Below are positions 5,698 through 8,479 of a DNA stretch of 8,479 nt, piece by piece; position 1 is the first letter of the stretch; each line of letters opens with the position of its first letter. The position numbers were made by a program, and so were the translations under genes. The stretch spans positions 1-8,479 of the forward strand of contig JBLIOL010000246.1 in assembly GCA_047639615.1 (NCBI GenBank), written 5' to 3'. A model generated the notes under the pieces. That model was not told the origin of the DNA. It did not search any database and worked only from the letters and a program-made list of their open reading frames with translations. This DNA is from CAYWNK01 sp047639615. Its GTDB lineage: Bacteria; Planctomycetota; UBA1135; GCA-002686595.

Positions 5698-8479
5698 ATG
5701 AACAACTCTCTCTCCGCGATGTTGCGTGCAAACTGCGCGGCACTCTCACTCGTCTTCTTCGGTGGCGCTCTTCAGGCCCAATCCAGCGCACCCGACGCGA
5801 CCCGCCAAGAGGGCGAGACCCTCAGCGCCGACGCGTGGAGTCCACTGCGCTACGTAGATCTGCGCGAGCTGCACGAACTGGAGAAGCTGAAGCCCGCCGA
5901 GACGACCATCCGCCGTACCCGCGGCGAGGCCCACGGCGCCTGGGTCGTGCCCTCCGAGGGTGGCAGCGCTCCGGCTCACTCCGGCGCTCGTTACATCACC
6001 AACAAGTGGGGTGATACGAGCATGGGGATACGTTTCCCCGAGCTGGTGGATGTGAAAGGCGCCTGGATCCTGGGCCAATCCGCACCCGAGGCCTGGACCC
6101 CCTCCTTGGTTGTCGTCGGCTATCGCAACGGCGTCGAAGTTGGCCGCAGCCCGGCCTTCACCAGCATCGGTAGCAGCCCCGCATGGTTCGCCATGGGCCT
6201 GGTAGGGGTCGATCGCGTGGTCTTCGAGGCGAGTGTCGCGGTCGAAGGTGCCGGCTGGTACGGACTCGACGATCTCACCTATTCGACTAATGGAAGCCAG
6301 TCCGAGCAGGTATTGGACTTCGAAGACCTGCTTCCCCGCGCGACCCTAAGCGGCACCAGCTACGCCGGCCTGAGCTGGGAACTCGGCACCGGCACCTTCG
6401 AACAGAAGGCGCGCGTGGTCGAACAACCGCTTTTCCCCGGAGCAGGCCTGGACCTAAACCAGCCCCCGGGCAATAGCACCCACAACGCTGGCGGCGGCGG
6501 CACGGCACCCAACCTCATCCAGGACTTCAAGGGCGCCCAGCTCTTCGACACAGGCGCCGGCTTCATCCCCCCGGACACCTGCGGCACGATCGCGCCCAAC
6601 CACTTCGTAGAGGTGGTCAACGCCAACCTGTCCGTCTACGACCGAACCACCCAGAACCGTGTGGTCAACGTCGCTCTGAGCTCCTTCTTCGGCGCTGGCG
6701 TCGGCGACCCGCGCGTGGTCTGGGACCACATATCGGACCGCTGCTACATCCTCGCCACCGACTTCAGCAGTCGCATCTACCTGGCCGTATCCCTCACGGA
6801 CGATCCGAGCGGCACCTACTTCACAACCTCCTTCGCCACCGACGGAGGCTCCGACGCCGGGCGCTGGCCCGACTATCCGACCCTGGGCTTCGACGAGAAC
6901 GGCATCTACACCTGCATCGGCCAGTTCGGTGGCAGCCCGGTAACGATGACGATCTTCGCCATCGACAAGGCACCGCTGGTCGCCGCCGCTCCGAGCTTTG
7001 GCACCCTGACTGCCTTCCGCGGCTTCGGTTTCGAAGGCGCCATTCAGCCGGCGGTCACTTTCGGCAATCCGGGTAGGCAATACTTCATCTCGCGCAACAA
7101 TTCCAGCAGCCTGCGCCTGCGCGAGATCACTCCGCCCCTGACCTCCCCGACCCTTACCGATCTCGGCACGGTCTCGATCCCCTCCCACAGCTTCCCGCCG
7201 GACGTTGACTCCATGGGCAGTGGCGTGCCCCTCGACTCCGTCGACCACCGACCGATGAACTCGGTCTTCCGCAACGGCTCAATCTGGACCGCCCATGCCG
7301 TGGGCGTATCCGGTCGCGCCGCCGTGCGCTGGTACGAGATCGATCCGCTCACAGCTAGCACCGTCCAGGTTGGCACCATCGATGACCCGGTGCTGGGCTT
7401 CGTGATGCCCTCGGTTTCGGTTAACAGCCTCGGCGATGCGGTCATCGCCTTCAGCGGCTCGAGCTCCAGTCAATTCGCCGCCGCCTACTTCACCGGCCGC
7501 CTAGCCACTGACCCCCTCGGAGAGGTGGCCACGCCCATCCTCTACAAGGCAGGCGAAGGCTCGTACCAGAACCTGGACAGCTTCGGCCGCAACCGTTGGG
7601 GCGACTACAGCCTGACCAGCATCGACCCTGTTGACGACCTCACCTTCTGGACAGTCCAGGAGTACGCCCAGCCCAGCAACCGCTGGGGCACCTGGATGGC
7701 CGAGCTCGCCTATCCCGCCGGCATCACCGACTGCAATGGCAACGGCGTCGAAGACGCGGACGACATCGCGAACGGCACCAGCCTGGACTGCAACAGTAAC
7801 GGCATCCCGGATGAGTGCGAGCCCGACTGCGACGCTGACGGCATCCCGGACGACTGCGAAGTCGACTGCAACGCCAACGGAACACCCGACGACTGCGAGA
7901 CGTTCACGGACTGCAACAACAACGGCATTCCCGACGAGTGTGAGCCCGACTGCGACGGCGACGGCATACCGGACGATTGCGAAGTCGACTGCAACGCCAA
8001 CGGAACACCCGACGACTGCGAGACGTTCACGGACTGCAACAACAACGGCATCCCCGACGAGTGCGAGCCTGACTGCGACGGCGACGGCATCCCGGACGAC
8101 TGTGAAGTCGACTGCAACGCCAACGGAACGCCCGACGATTGCGAGACATTCACGGACTGCAACAACAACGGAATCCCCGACGAGTGCGAGCCCGACTGCG
8201 ACTCCGATGGCCTCCCGGATGACTGCGAAGTCGACTGCAACGCCAACGGCATTCCCGACGACTGCGAGACATTCACAGACTGCAACAACAACGGCATCCC
8301 CGACGAATGCGAGCCTGACTGCGACGGCGATGGCATCCCGGACGATTGCGAGATCGACTGCAACGCCAACGGAACACCCGACGACTGCGAGACATTCACG
8401 GACTGCAACAACAACGGCATCCCCGACGAGTGCGAGCCCGACTGCGACGGTGACGGTATCCCGGACGACTGCGAGATTG
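5698..8479 (+). CDS. Large secreted protein with Cys/Asp-rich calcium-loop-like repeats (C-terminus outside window)
   Basis: The frame is open from the ATG at 5698 to the window edge, giving 927 residues without a stop. The N-terminus has the look of a Sec signal peptide: a short polar start with Arg10, a hydrophobic core (about 13-25) and a likely cleavage after Ala27 (L-Q-A before Q-S-S). Residues about 99-196 form a beta-rich domain ending G-W-Y-G-L-D-D-L-T-Y-S, reminiscent of extracellular jelly-roll modules. Residues about 291-305 read P-P-D-T-C-G-T-I-A-P-N-H-F-V-E. With D-P-R-V-V-W-D (from 337) and R-W-P-D-Y-P-T-L-G (from 389), this matches a pattern I associate with uncharacterised exported proteins, possibly beta-propeller-like; that recall is unverified. 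From residue 678 the protein turns into Cys/Asp repeats. It is probably extracellular or cell-surface, perhaps calcium-binding. The function is unknown. The gene starts 134 nt after feoB with no obvious Shine-Dalgarno. Confidence 0.85.
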   Translation, partial: MNNSLSAMLRANCAALSLVFFGGALQAQSSAPDATRQEGETLSADAWSPLRYVDLRELHELEKLKPAETTIRRTRGEAHGAWVVPSEGGSAPAHSGARYITNKWGDTSMGIRFPELVDVKGAWILGQSAPEAWTPSLVVVGYRNGVEVGRSPAFTSIGSSPAWFAMGLVGVDRVVFEASVAVEGAGWYGLDDLTYSTNGSQSEQVLDFEDLLPRATLSGTSYAGLSWELGTGTFEQKARVVEQPLFPGAGLDLNQPPGNSTHNAGGGGTAPNLIQDFKGAQLFDTGAGFIPPDTCGTIAPNHFVEVVNANLSVYDRTTQNRVVNVALSSFFGAGVGDPRVVWDHISDRCYILATDFSSRIYLAVSLTDDPSGTYFTTSFATDGGSDAGRWPDYPTLGFDENGIYTCIGQFGGSPVTMTIFAIDKAPLVAAAPSFGTLTAFRGFGFEGAIQPAVTFGNPGRQYFISRNNSSSLRLREITPPLTSPTLTDLGTVSIPSHSFPPDVDSMGSGVPLDSVDHRPMNSVFRNGSIWTAHAVGVSGRAAVRWYEIDPLTASTVQVGTIDDPVLGFVMPSVSVNSLGDAVIAFSGSSSSQFAAAYFTGRLATDPLGEVATPILYKAGEGSYQNLDSFGRNRWGDYSLTSIDPVDDLTFWTVQEYAQPSNRWGTWMAELAYPAGITDCNGNGVEDADDIANGTSLDCNSNGIPDECEPDCDADGIPDDCEVDCNANGTPDDCETFTDCNNNGIPDECEPDCDGDGIPDDCEVDCNANGTPDDCETFTDCNNNGIPDECEPDCDGDGIPDDCEVDCNANGTPDDCETFTDCNNNGIPDECEPDCDSDGLPDDCEVDCNANGIPDDCETFTDCNNNGIPDECEPDCDGDGIPDDCEIDCNANGTPDDCETFTDCNNNGIPDECEPDCDGDGIPDDCEI
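7729..8479 (+). repeat. 123-bp tandem repeats encoding 41-residue Cys/Asp units
   Basis: Units start at 7786, 7909, 8032, 8155, 8278 and 8401. Five are complete and the sixth is cut by the window edge; a degenerate 19-residue unit (7729-7785) precedes them. Each unit holds three sub-repeats of 13, 13 and 15 residues on the pattern D-C-[ND]-x-[ND]-G-x-P-D-[DE]-C-E. Spacing of D1, D/N3, D/N5, G6, D9 and E12 equals that of an EF-hand calcium loop, and Cys at positions 2 and 11 suggests disulfides, as in thrombospondin type 3 repeats. A typical unit has six Cys, fourteen acidic residues and no Lys, Arg or His. Confidence 0.95.

Noticed and set aside
6454..7248. A 264-codon minus-strand open frame inside the secreted protein gene
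   Set aside because: It lies entirely antisense to a well-supported gene. Its composition (Gly, Ala, Val, Glu and Arg) is typical of the shadow of a GC-rich coding strand, with no recognisable motif.
7710..8420. A 236-codon open frame on the minus strand across the repeats, giving a Ser/Gln-rich repetitive peptide
   Set aside because: It is the antisense of the in-frame plus-strand repeats. The repeat unit simply lacks stop codons in that frame, the plus-strand gene continues cleanly through it, and third-position variation fits coding on the plus strand.
7786..8479. CRISPR-like periodic repeat
   Set aside because: The repeat is coding, contiguous and without unique spacers. The period is a multiple of three, and the variation is mostly synonymous.

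Overview
The window is GC-rich bacterial DNA, tightly packed with genes and probably chromosomal. It most likely comes from a planctomycete or a related lineage. That guess rests on a secreted protein ending in tandem Cys/Asp repeats of the D-C-N-x-N-G-I-P-D-E-C-E kind, a style common in Planctomycetota, and on weak or absent Shine-Dalgarno sequences before most starts. No rRNA or taxonomic marker is present, so the assignment is an inference.

Layout. Positions 1-2136 (minus strand) hold a flagellar hook cluster transcribed fliK -> flgD -> flgE, with flgE running off the left edge. FliK sets hook length, FlgD caps the growing hook and FlgE is the hook subunit. A candidate sigma-54 (-24/-12) promoter lies just before fliK. 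Positions 2293-2988 (minus) encode ribose-5-phosphate isomerase RpiA, with a small hairpin just after its stop. The 138-nt divergent gap to 3127 contains a 15-bp inverted repeat close to the Fur-box consensus. Positions 3127-5563 (plus) are a feoA-feoB ferrous iron uptake operon with overlapping genes. From 5698 to the right edge (plus) lies a large secreted protein, incomplete at its C-terminus. Its last part in this window is a tandem array of 41-residue Cys/Asp-rich repeats that resemble calcium-binding loops.

How they relate. The hook genes form one functional unit and feoAB another. rpiA is a housekeeping gene of the pentose phosphate pathway with no evident link to its neighbours. The secreted repeat protein follows feoB on the same strand after 134 nt, but nothing in the sequence ties it to iron uptake.

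No stretch longer than 300 bases lacks a gene. The largest gaps are 2137-2292 (sigma-54-like site and hairpin), 2989-3126 (Fur-like box) and 5564-5697, where I see only short weak inverted repeats and no convincing promoter or terminator. I see no tRNA, rRNA, CRISPR array, insertion sequence or attachment site.
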